Shown here: one piece after another, positions 48,401-60,400 of the stretch
Layout: every line of letters starts with the position of its first letter
Numbering within the stretch: position 1 is the stretch's first letter
Assembly (NCBI RefSeq): GCF_018691265.1
Contig: NW_024881322.1
Location: forward strand, 4,960,001-5,024,000
DNA: 64,000 bases
Source: Tyto alba
Lineage: Eukaryota > Chordata > Aves > Strigiformes > Tytonidae
Direction: 5' to 3'
Notes under the pieces: model-generated
Database searches by the model: none
The model's input: only the letters and a program-made list of their open reading frames with translations
What the model was told of the DNA's origin: nothing
Program-made: the position numbers and the translations under genes

Positions 48401-51400
48401 ATTGTGTTGAAACTGATGTTTAGGTTTTTTGCATTTGTAAGCTTGCTTTAGTAAGAAAATTGAGAAGTAAAATATTATTACTTTAGGTTAAACCGTGACT
48501 ACCTGCCTCAGGGATACAGTATGCTTTTGCAAAATTTGAATATGCCCGTCTACTGCATCTTGTTGCACTTTACCCTTGTTGGCAAGGTGCTTTCTCTTAA
48601 GTCTGCATTAAGGATGTTATGATTTCTTTCATGCAGAACAAGCATTTGTTGCATTCAGTACATTGTAATGAGAAAACTGCTGCAGTGAGTGGAATAAATT
48701 CTGGAGTTACTAGACAGTCAGTGTATTTATTTTTCCTTTTTTGTTGTTTTTTGTTTGTTTGTTTGTTTTTTGTTTTTTGGTTGTGCTTATGTGACACATT
48801 AGTAAATGTAATTCCTAGTTCACTGTTTCCCGTACATGCATGGAGTGCCCTTCATGTGCTTTAAAATTACTTTTCAATATTGTTGGGTACTTGCTTCATT
48901 TTTGAATTGCACGTGTTTCACTGATTTTTAAGACCAGGAAGGCTGAAATTATAAGATTTTTATCTAACAAGAGATATATAACACAATTTCGTCAGCATTG
49001 TTTGACTCCCTTTGCCTTTGATTGTAGACTACTTAGTAATATACTTTTGTAAAGCTATAAACTCTCCTTTTATCTCTTTCTCCTCTCCCCCATTTTTTTT
49101 TTTTTTTTTGTACCATAGATAATTCAGTGCATATCAGAAACAAACACTAAAGGAGATGCCTGCTGGAAAGAAACATGGAGAAAGAGTGAATTTTCTTATT
49201 AAAGTTGCAGCAATTAGTTTTTAAATTACTTATGGGAATTAGTTCCACTGAAGGGGCAATACTGTTAACATAAATATCCTTGCAACATTGAAAGGAATAT
49301 AATTCTGCTTACAAATATATTTACATTCAGAAAAGAACTGATTAAATTTTACACTAGGAAATTTGTTTGTTGAATTTGTACGGAATGCATGTTTATAGCG
49401 ATTGTGTGTCTGGTTTCCCTTCTCAACTCCTTCAAAATTGTCTGTTTTCTGTAAACTGATGTATATAGATCAGGTGATGTGAGGATCTTCAAAATTTCAA
49501 ATTGAAACTGATTTCAAAATTCAGATTAATTCCTACACAAGGAAAATTCTTTTTTGGCGGATGCTGTAGCCCAAGGCTACAAATCAAAGAAATGTAACAT
49601 GGCGATTGTGAGATGTTTAATCATATTATAATGCTTGAAAACAAAATGCTGCTGCATCCAAGCTTCAGTTCTCTAACAGTATTTACATGAAATAGTGAAA
49701 TGTATTGAGTATGTGTAATGAAATGGCAATGGAGAAATGACTGGTTTAGATGATTTTATGTTTGATGGAATGTAGTCTTCAAAGATACAGAGAATAAATA
49801 AATTATTTAGTTCTTGTCACATTTCTCTCTAAAATTCCATTTAGTTTAATGGCAGCATGGTATTTAGTTACATTCTTAACCAAGACTAGGTTGTAGAAAA
49901 AAGGATGAATGAACAGTAGGTGGTGATAATGCAACATGCAGAGATAAAGTATTGCTAAAAAAAGGTACATTCCCAGGTATTTAGTCTGTACGCCATAATA
50001 ATTTAAAATCATTTTCCTGAGTAGACACACATTTCTTCAGTTCAATCACAGTCTATTAGTATTTGATTTAGAGCTGAAACATATGAATAAACTATAAATG
50101 TAATTACATTTTATTTTTCCACTTCTGGCTAGGAAAAAAATTATAGATCTAAAAAATGTGGCTTTAGAGGAAAATTATTCCTTTAGTAATCAATGCCCAC
50201 TTTTATTTTATAATTTTTAATCAGTGTAGATGACAATCCAAAATGTCCCAAAGAAATATTAAAAATAAATACATTTTAATATCTCAATAAATAAAGTTGA
50301 TGGATGCTTTTGTGCAGTAGTAATATGGCTTGTTCAGTTCTGTGGAGGGTAACACAAGTACTCTGCTTTGCTTTATATTTATTGATTTTTTTCCAACATT
50401 GGCACATATGGTTGACCAAAAATAATTTGAAGTATGCCCCTTTGTATATATGAGATTTTGCTCAGTGCAGAAGAAAATGTTATAAGCTGTATTTCTTGAA
50501 GCTAACTTATTTCAACAGTGTTTTCCTTCATGTTACAGAAAATATATTCTACATTTCTTTGGGATACCAATTAGGAACTGTTAATTTTCAAATAAGCATA
50601 AACTGTGCATCGTGAGCTGAACTGTTCAGTGTTAGTGCATATGTTAGAACATTTGAAAATTAAGTATCTCAGAATGTTTGTAGGTGCTAAATTGTGACTT
50701 GCTGATGGAAATGAAAAGTGAATCATCCATTTCACCTGTAAATTTATGAAATCTCACCACCATTCAAAGATATTTAAGCATGGCTAAATTCTTTAAACTG
50801 CTTATTCAGAAAATTAAATTATATTTAATCCGTCTGCAGATATTACAGTGCTCATACAGCAATTGAATTCTTAGTGGCTAACTCGGTGATTAGTTCTCAG
50901 TGTTTGTGAATGTTTGTGAATAGCATGAATAGGATGTTTTGGAGGATAGGAAAAACCAATCATTGATGGCTGTTATGGCTTTGCTAATCAATAGTGTTCA
51001 TGGGGACAACAAAAGAAGCCGAGCATTTGATTTAAGGAGTTGTGCAGCAATACTAAGGATGGAAATGGGTTTATGGCTTGACTAATAAATCAATAATGAC
51101 CATGTGAATGATAAAAGGAACCCAAGATTTGATTTAAGAAGTTGTGTAGTGATACTTTGGTTTAGAATGCTTCGGTTAATGAGAAAACATATGTATGTAA
51201 GTAGGAACAGCAAAGAGCACTCATTGTTTTTCACTGGAAGTGTGATAGTCTTGATTTTCCCACAGAAATTCAGTGCTCTTAATTTACTGTGAGTGTTTCT
51301 TAACTAAAACCAAGCAGTAATTCTAGGTAGGACTGATTTGTGTATGCTGACTTTTTGCATTTTGTGGTTTCACTAGCTCCTTCTTTCCCTAACAGATAGA

Positions 51401-54400
51401 TGAATGTCTTTAAATTGTCTGAGTATGCAGATATCGGTGCTCCAAATATAGTGGATAAAATGTAAAGAATGATTATTTGAATTTTTGTTACTAAGCTGTA
51501 AACTGCAGGAAAGCCAGTCACTGACACCGGGCAGAGAAATCTGGTAATATTATTAACAACAGGATAGCTCTCTGTGTGATGGCTAAGGATTAGATGAAAA
51601 TTACAAAGAACTAGAAGATTGACCTAAGTGAGGGAAGTAGATTCCAGGCAATAGGGTGCCGTATAAAATCAGTAAAGTATCTGAATTGCAAATAAAAGCT
51701 GGATGTGCAAAAGTGCAAGGGTGAGAAGTCTGAAAGGGAATGTGAGGAAACAGTAACGCCTGACAGTGGGCAAGTTACTTTACCTGAGCAGTACCTCATG
51801 TGCACAGTGGAATGTCAAATCAAAGAGATCTTGTAATATCCAGACGGAAACTGTACAGAAAGGATAGTTTAAAATGGGGATAGACAGGACTGTATCAAAA
51901 ATTAGATTGCAGTAGTATAATATTTTCGACATGACAGTTATCAACAGAAATCTACAATTATTATTTTAGAACTACCCTTCTGGCTGTAACATGCAAATCT
52001 CATCAACTGTGTGATACTCTTTAGAAAGCAACTGACAGTGAGAAGCAGTAATGGTGGGTGACTTCATCTTGTCTGTATGCACATGGTGTTCTTGTTACTG
52101 AATTTCCCAAACAGTTTTAATGCTGTGGAAGCTGTTGTGCAGGCAGGACTTGTACATGAGGGTTGTCACCTTTTCTTCCTTTTGGTCCCTGTTTGTAGTA
52201 CTATACATTCTCTGTTTGCCTTTTGATAAATAGAATTTAAGACATCGTTAATTAGCAGACACTCCTTTAATTTTATTGTTTATGCCCAGTTTCAGATCCA
52301 GTTACAGAGCCAGTATGAGGTGATAAATTTTTACAGAATTGCACCTGATCCTTGGTACTGGGAAGTTACCAGGGTGAAGAGGTAGTCCTACAAAGGTCAG
52401 AGTGGATAGAAATATGATGTGCAGGTGTGGGTTATGCCACAACTCTCTATATTGATGACTTGGAAATAGAAACTAACTAGAATGATAAGTTCCCACCTTT
52501 GCACACTGGTTACCTGATAGCAGGTCTTGCTAATCTCAGGCTGCAATGAAGTGAACAATGCCTGCGTAAAGTGAAGTTTCTGTTTAATTAAAAACTTCAC
52601 ATTTTGATGATATATTCCTAGAGCACACCTTATTTGTGGTATTTTATTAGACCTGTTTATTCTTGACATTAAGAGAGTTCTATTTCTTTTACTTCATTAT
52701 CAGCAAGCAAATTTACCTAGTCAATAATTCATGTCGCAGTTTACTCAGTAAACGGAGTACATTTTGAGAAAGGCTGTCTTCTTTTAAGAATTACCTCAGA
52801 TCCAGGAAACCAAATTATATAATAATAAAGTATGTCATCAATGTAAACAAATACCAGATGGGTTGTAAAACATTTAATTTTAGATCAGTGCAAATAGACT
52901 GAGATGAACACTGCTGTGGCATGTTGTCAGTCGCTAGTAAAGCTCGAAAAGGGATTCCCACTGCGTGTCCATATCCTGGAGGGATTCCACCTCCGTGCTT
53001 GTTTTTCTCTTGTTTTAAGCCTTGCTCTATTTATCCCCATTTGTTCTACGTTATTGTGCTTTCAGGCACAGTATGCTGGCCTGGCTGGGTTTCAAAGCGT
53101 GACAATGCAAGCCGGCAAGGTTTTGCTGATGAAAGCCAGAAGGTGTTCTCAGGAAAGGTCTGTGAGACTGCCGAGGAGCAGATACTGCAGAGGCAGGGCA
53201 GGTGCTTTCTGTATTGTGGGGAGGGGGCTTAACCTTCATGTTATTTTCCCACTTTGAGGAGATGGATGCTGTTACCTGTACCAGACACAGCTTACTCCAG
53301 GGTGGATGAAAATAGTGACAGCCAGGGCTTTTTACTGTTAAGATATAAATGTGTTTCACAAGACTCAGTTGTGGTCAGTTCAAGATCAAGCTCAAAGTGT
53401 CTTTGCACTATTAAATTGCAAGATTATATTATTTTTTTTTCGCACACAGTTAAAATCCGGAGGCTATTGTTCTGTATTTAAGATATCTGCTAGCACTTCT
53501 ATAACAAAGTTTTCTAGTTGTGTGTTCACTGACATTTTATTTTATCTTTAGGGACATGGTTTAGTGGTAGACTTGGCAGCGTTAGGTTTGCAGTTGGACT
53601 TGATGATCTTAAAGGTCTTTTCCGACCTAAATGATTCTATTATCTGCTTATGTGTTTGTGTTCTAAATTAAGTGGAATTTATCATAATAAATAAGTTTAA
53701 ATTAGTACATCTCTTTTAGCATTATATCAGAAGGGGTAGTTCTAAGGATTGTATTTGGAGGGCATCCACATTTCAGTGGTTTTACCTGTTTTTCTGTATG
53801 TATGGTTTCTTAGTTCATGCAGATAGTTTTGGACCTTTTAAATTCTGCTTAATACTTGAGCCAAAGTGGCAGAAAATATAGGGGCAGGTTTTATGAAAAA
53901 ATTTGACTTTCAGATGGACCTGTATACTCCAGATGAAGTCTTAGACTCTCCTGTTAAGATTTTTTTTATTATTCCTACTATCCATAATAAACATTCATGT
54001 CACATGCTTCAAAAGGTTTGTTTGAAATACTTTGTGTTACCTAACTATGTTTCTAATCTGTTCAACGCATGCAGATTTTCAGCAGGTGATACACAAGTAC
54101 TATGGCTGAATTATGAACAGTGATAACTTACTCTTTATTATAAGCCATATGGATCATATAAACAGAAACACTTTGTCTCCTTTGAAGTGTAGAGGTGGAT
54201 TCTTTTGGTAGAGAGGAAGTGCAGTCAGGATTGTTTAGCTAAGAAAAGTTTGTTGTTTTCTTATGGTTATTAACCTTTTTTTTTTTTTTTTGATAGTCAG
54301 AAGGACTATCAGCTTATGTATCGGCCTATTTGACATCACTAGGAATGCCAGATTTAAGTTATCTTAGGAGTCCTGTAAATCACAGAAAGTGCCCATTTTA

Positions 54401-57400
54401 GCTGCCTGTTTGGGTAGAAGTTGCTTGAGTAAGTACTGAAATGGGGTAGAGTGAATTTAAGCCCTGTAAGTGTTTTATGTATTGCAAAGTATAGTTAGTT
54501 TATGTAAAGGAATTTCTGACTGAAGACTTTTAGCTTCAATGTTTTTATTCTAAAGTTATCAGAAGAGAGACACATTAGATCTGGAGACTTGTACATTTTC
54601 TCTGAGACCTCTGAGACTGTGACATAACTTTTTTGTCAATACTTAATCAACATGGAGTTTAAGTATGCATTTTAAATTTTTAAGTGTATTTACTAAAGTG
54701 GGTATCAAAAGCTTTGCAGAAAGTATGAAGACTAGTTATATTCTTTATACTAAATACAGTAAAATCAAACCTTATTTACATACAGAAACATTATACACAT
54801 ACCAGTGGCATGCAGATATGCTTCATCTTGATTGCATGACAAAAGTTTTCTTTCTAGATGCAAATGGCTTCCAACTCTGGATATGAGTTAGCACTGTGTA
54901 GCAGAAAACCAATAGCTTATTTACAAAAAGTAAATTTTCCTAATTTCTTCTTCTGGGAATTAATTTAAATAAGAAAAACACCCGTCTTGTTGTCTGACAG
55001 CTGATGACAGCATCAAAGTCACTGAGTGACTAAGATGACAAGCTATTCCTACACATCAACACATCAGGCTTTTATTGCTGTCTTGGGTACGCAAGAAACT
55101 TGTATTAAGTGGTGCTGAACAAGGACTCATTCTGTTTGTCAGTTCTGTGACATGATCTATATGAAGGAAGGAGTAATGTCCCCATGTCAACTGAAGCTGA
55201 GAAGATTGCAGTAGGGCTATTACCTGTCTGTAGTATGAACCTTGTCTGTAGAGATGCAGACAAATCAAATGGCATGTTTTTTCATCACACTGCCAGATGG
55301 GGATTAGACAAGTTTATGTAAAAATTCATGCATTTTTAGTCAGAAACTGATGTCTGAGATATAAGAAGAAAATTTCTTATAAAGAAATACAGCTTTTTTT
55401 CCTTAAATCTAGTGAATTACTCTAGTTTTATCACTGTCATGTTTAACTACTGTGACTGTAAAACCATGCAGTATTGAATGAGGAAATTGCTAAAAGCACT
55501 GTGGTCATCCCTTCAGTGTGGAACTTATCTTCCATGTATTTAAAAGTTATTGGAAATTCATGACTTTGTTTCAGTAAAATGCCATTATATTCTCTGATAG
55601 TCTCAAAAGGCTCCTTCAGACATAGACCAACGATGCATTCTTCAGTGGTTGGTAAAGTCGATGGAAATGGCATGCCTTTGTGTGATGTATGCCCTTTTTA
55701 AACATGTCATCATGAAGATCTCAGCAAAATATGCTTCCTCATGGCCTGCACTAAGGGGTTTTTTTCCAGGACAAGTTGACAGGAAGCTCCCAAACTCCAG
55801 GTTCTGTATAGAGCTAAGTCTGAACTACAAATTCTCCTGTGTCACATGTTAAAGTTGAAGAATATGAAAAATCCTGGTATTTTTTCAGCCCTTTTCAGGT
55901 GATTCAGAGCTTCACAAAACAAATGTTCAACACTGAAAATGTAGAGTTTATTGAAACAGTAGAATTAGGTTTCAGCCACAAATCCAGATTTGCACTGTTT
56001 ACTTGGGTGTTCAGGTGAAGGGTAGGCTGATCTTTAGAAAAAAGGTCATCACCCTGAGTTTATCACCAGAAAACAGTCCCAGAAATACTACTCTCTGTGA
56101 TTTTTCTTATGCCTCTATGGAGAGACTTTGGCAGAAGCGGCAAAACCAGACAATTTCTTGCTACTCCTTATTTCACGTATGAGCATATGCTCTGAGTGGG
56201 TTTGATATATCTTAGATTTGATTTTTTATTTATGTTTATTAATATGCACTAATCTATAGCACATGTCATAAAGAAAACAGTGCAGTAGGGAATTAGTGGG
56301 AAAAGTACTTCAAAATAGTATTTTTAAAATGTTGCTTAATCACTATGTTGACTAGCATATTTATTTGCATTTTAATGCATTTTCTTTGTTTACCCATATT
56401 TCTCTCATCGTTTCATGTTGCCAAATACTTGGTTAATGATATTATTTTGCATTTTAAGAAATTATAATGTGGTTTTGAGCATTACATGATTTTGTATTAT
56501 CTATTTTTCTGTTTTTATTAACAGAAAGTTTCGTTTTTTTTTCCTCTAGAAAGGTTCTAAAGGAAATATCTGTTGGAGACCTGAAGCCTAATGAAACAGT
56601 TGAAGCAAATCTGGAAGCACAACTACTCTCCAAATTAGACCATCCAGCCATTGTCAAATTTTATGCAAGCTTTGTGGAGCGAGATAGTTTCTGTATTATC
56701 ACTGAATATTGTGAGGTGAGACTTGCAGATTACTTTGAAGAAAATTGACAGAATGTGTGCTTTAAATTAGGGTCTTAAAAGAAGCCTGGCCAAGTTTTTT
56801 TAATGTTTTAGTTTGAATTTTATTCCTTATTTATTACTTGTGGTATCACCTGCTACTTTTTATGCATATTTAAATAATCAATGTTACCTGCTCATGTGAG
56901 ACTCATAGCTCATAAACAAACCAGAGAAGAGGACATAGGTAATTTTAAATACAAGTTAATTTCATTCACTATAAATCAGTATTACATGGAAGACTTAAAT
57001 GCACAGACTTCAAGACACATTACCACATCTGTGGGTGAACTCAGAAAGTTTGTACCACATACGTACTACTGATGGGTGAGAGAGGATGAGATTGGGAGTA
57101 CAGGGGCATGGTATGAATTCTGATCTAAATGAGAAGGGAAAACTCACTTGTGATTTGGAGGTGATTACAAGAAGTGTAAACCTGATCATATGGGTGATCC
57201 GTTTGGCAGCAGCATTGGCTTTATGAAGTAAAGAATAGCGTGAAGCAAAGACCAGAGTGTAGAGGATACAACAGATATTAAAGCAGGATATACCACAGTA
57301 TAGTTAACAGGTTTTTTGACTACAGCATTTGGTTTAAAAGCATATTGCTGAAATCTGTCTTAAGGCGTTAAAATAAGAATTTAAACACATTTAAGCCAGC

Positions 57401-60400
57401 TTTTTAGGAGTTTATGTGAAACAAATGCCTATTTTGTATTAAATATAGATGTGATCTTTTAAAAAAATAATCTGTCACACATACAGCAATCTTTTTGTGA
57501 AGCTGTGAAGTAGACTCTTTAGTTGTGCTCTGCTAGATATTTGAAATGCTTTGGAAGCTAATCACCTGGGACTGCTGGGCTACCTGTCCACAAATCAGAC
57601 TTGTGTTAACTAATCACTTTTCTTCAAGCATTTGGCTTTGGTGTAAATAATTAAAGAAGATATTATATCTGCCAGTCATTGCTTCCTTAGAAGCTTTCTT
57701 TGATGACAGTTTAAATGCCTATTTATCACTGGGATTTAAAAAAATTAAATCTGAAATGTTCAATTCTGTTATGCAATCTGAATAATTGTTCACATATTGT
57801 TTTAACACCCATGCAGAAGCTCTTTGTGTCATTCCCTGAATGTCTGACAGCTGGGGCTTGATGGAAATTAGGTATTGCCAAGTCTCTATGGAAATCCGGA
57901 GCTCAGAATTGAAGGATTATTCTAACTGCCCAGATATTCCTGTACACTAAGATTCATTTTCTCTCTACTAGAACTAGAAAGTGGCCTAACACCAGATCAG
58001 CTAAACCTATAGCAATAAAGGAGCCTCTTTCAGCAGCATTATAGAGCTGTACTAGTAGCTTTGGTCCACTGCTTTTTTCCTCTTTTTTTTTTTTTTTTTT
58101 TTTATTTTTTTTAATCTGGTGTTAAGTTATTGGTGAATAGAAAGAGAACATGATAGCGATCACCAGAGTAATTACAAGCTGCTGCAGCACTCCTTGGAAT
58201 TTTTTTTCTGCTGCAGCACTCCTTGGAAATTTTTTTATTCAGGCAATGTAAACTATCCTGCATGAAATGTTTCGGTGTGGAGTTACCCCAGGATCTAGGA
58301 GTCAAATATTCAAACACATGAGGATGCTTTAGAGCGCAAGGCAAATAAGGAGGAGGAAATGCATGTGTTGACTATGCAGCTGAATCTTTTCGGTTTTGAG
58401 TCTGCTAGGTCAGGCCAGAATGACAGTTGGTCCACTAGGATATGCTTCTGACTTTTTCCAAAAGGACACACTGTGTAGTATTGCTGCATTTAAGCAAGTA
58501 TGATGTATTTAATCAAATGTTCAGACAAGGAAACTACAAAGCAAAGTTTCACATAGTTCTGCAAAGCTTCTTTTCTGTTTTAGTAGGAGTATTTCAATAA
58601 GGTATACTTTCGTATTTACTTATCTATAACCTGCCTTTGGATCTCTTGACCTAAAAGATGTCTGTTTAAATCGCACATAAATTGAGAATTAGAAAAATGT
58701 ACTGCTACCTGATCCTTGTTTGGAAAGGAATGTTACATTCAGTTTATCATGCATAGAATAATTAACAGATTGGCAGTAATTGGTACTCTTGAGCAGACTC
58801 AAAACAAAGAATGCACATTAATTTGGCATGGAAACAGAACTACCCTCTGAGCCTTATTCTGTTTTCTCCAAAGTACTGTGACTTATTCGTTAGCCACAGT
58901 ACTTTGCTCATTCTTGCATGAGTAGCATAGTGAGTCTCCAGTGCAGCTGCCCTGTGCTATACCTGTCCTATGAACAAAAAAGAACATTGGTCTCCATTGG
59001 GCAGCTGAATGTCTTTTATTATAACCGAATTCACTTGAAATTGTAGAAAGTAAGCATATATGTTCTGTTTTGATCTTCTTGTTGAGCTTCTTTGGCAGTT
59101 TTCCCAAATCAAAATCTTACAGGCAATATAAACATTGTCAGATAAGTCAGATTTTCAACAAAAATGCCTTCATGAACCTTGAATTTTGTTTTGCAATATA
59201 AATTGGGCTTCAATAAAATGCAGGTTTTGCAAAGTAGCTACTTTAAAAGTTGCGTCGTTTTAATACATCATAAACCAGAAGTAGTTGTACTTTCCCCCAA
59301 ACAATTATTTCTGTCTCTTCACTGTGGTCTCAGCTGTGATGTGAGACATAGAATAAGGAAATCTGAGCAAAAGGATTAACTAAAGCAATCAGTGCCTGTT
59401 CACATTATCAGTTCTAGATGCTAAGCTGTTTAAAATAAGTTACTTGTGTGTTTGATACTCCTGATATTTAAAGAGAAACTGCAGTTTGGAAACTCCCTAT
59501 GTACTTAATTTGTTAAATTCCTTATGAACTTCATTATACTGACCTTCCAAAATGCAAAATTGGGTTAACAAACTTCTTCAGAGTTTCATGGCAGAATTTC
59601 AGCAAATCTTCTGTGATATGTTTTTGTTTTCCTTTTTTAGACACAAAATCAAGGTTAAATTAATTGTAGGACATTGAGACCAATCTTCTTTGCTTGAAGG
59701 TGAAAAGCCATACAGTTACTTGAGAGCACATGTAGTACTTTATTCAACTGCTTTTGTTCTCTTTAGACCTTTGGAAAGAAATGTCCCCCACTTAAGAAAG
59801 TACTCACTAGCTGTCATGGTTTGAGCTCAACCCAGGACAATCACACAGCTACTCACTCCCCCCTTTCTCCCCAGGTCTGAGAAGGAGAAAATAAAACAAA
59901 AGTCTCGGGATTAGAGATAAGGACAGAGATGAAAGAATCACCCATTATGGTTATGGGCAAAAGGCAGACTTGTTAGGGGAAGAAAAAAAGAACATAAATT
60001 TAATACAGACACTAGCAACACCACCACTTAACAGACAGAATAGAACAGTGAGAAGCATTCCCACATCTTGAAAACATCTTCCCCCACTCCGCCTTCTTCC
60101 CAGGCTCAGGACTTCTCCCAATATCTCTACCTCCTCCCCTCACCAGCACAGGGGCAGGGAATGGGGGGGTGCAGTCAGTGCTGCTGCTTCTTCCATCTTC
60201 GGTGGGGGGAGCTTCTGGAACTTCTTCCCCCTGTTTCAGCGTGGTCCCCCTCTCACAGCAGACAGTCTTCCACAAACTTTCTCCAACTTGAGTCCCTCCC
60301 ATGGGCTGCAGCATTTCCTGAGCTGCTCCAGCGTGGGACACCAGCTTTCTCCAGCTGGAGTCCCTTTCACAGGATGCAGCTCTCCCTGAGCTGCTCCGGC

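Larger units (their letters stand above)
39409..56549 (+). other. NEK11 intron 1 (17.1 kb)
   Basis: Very large AT-rich intron with no further coding exon that I can recognise. It holds a T26 run (40605-40630), a MIR-like relic (about 44360-44490), TTTG-type tracts, a GC-rich patch (about 47160-47540), a 20-bp palindrome (48165-48184), a diverged tandem duplication (50973-51160) and a CR1 3' end (53551-53640). The 106-codon frame at 43444-43764 is unrecognised. Confidence 0.75.
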
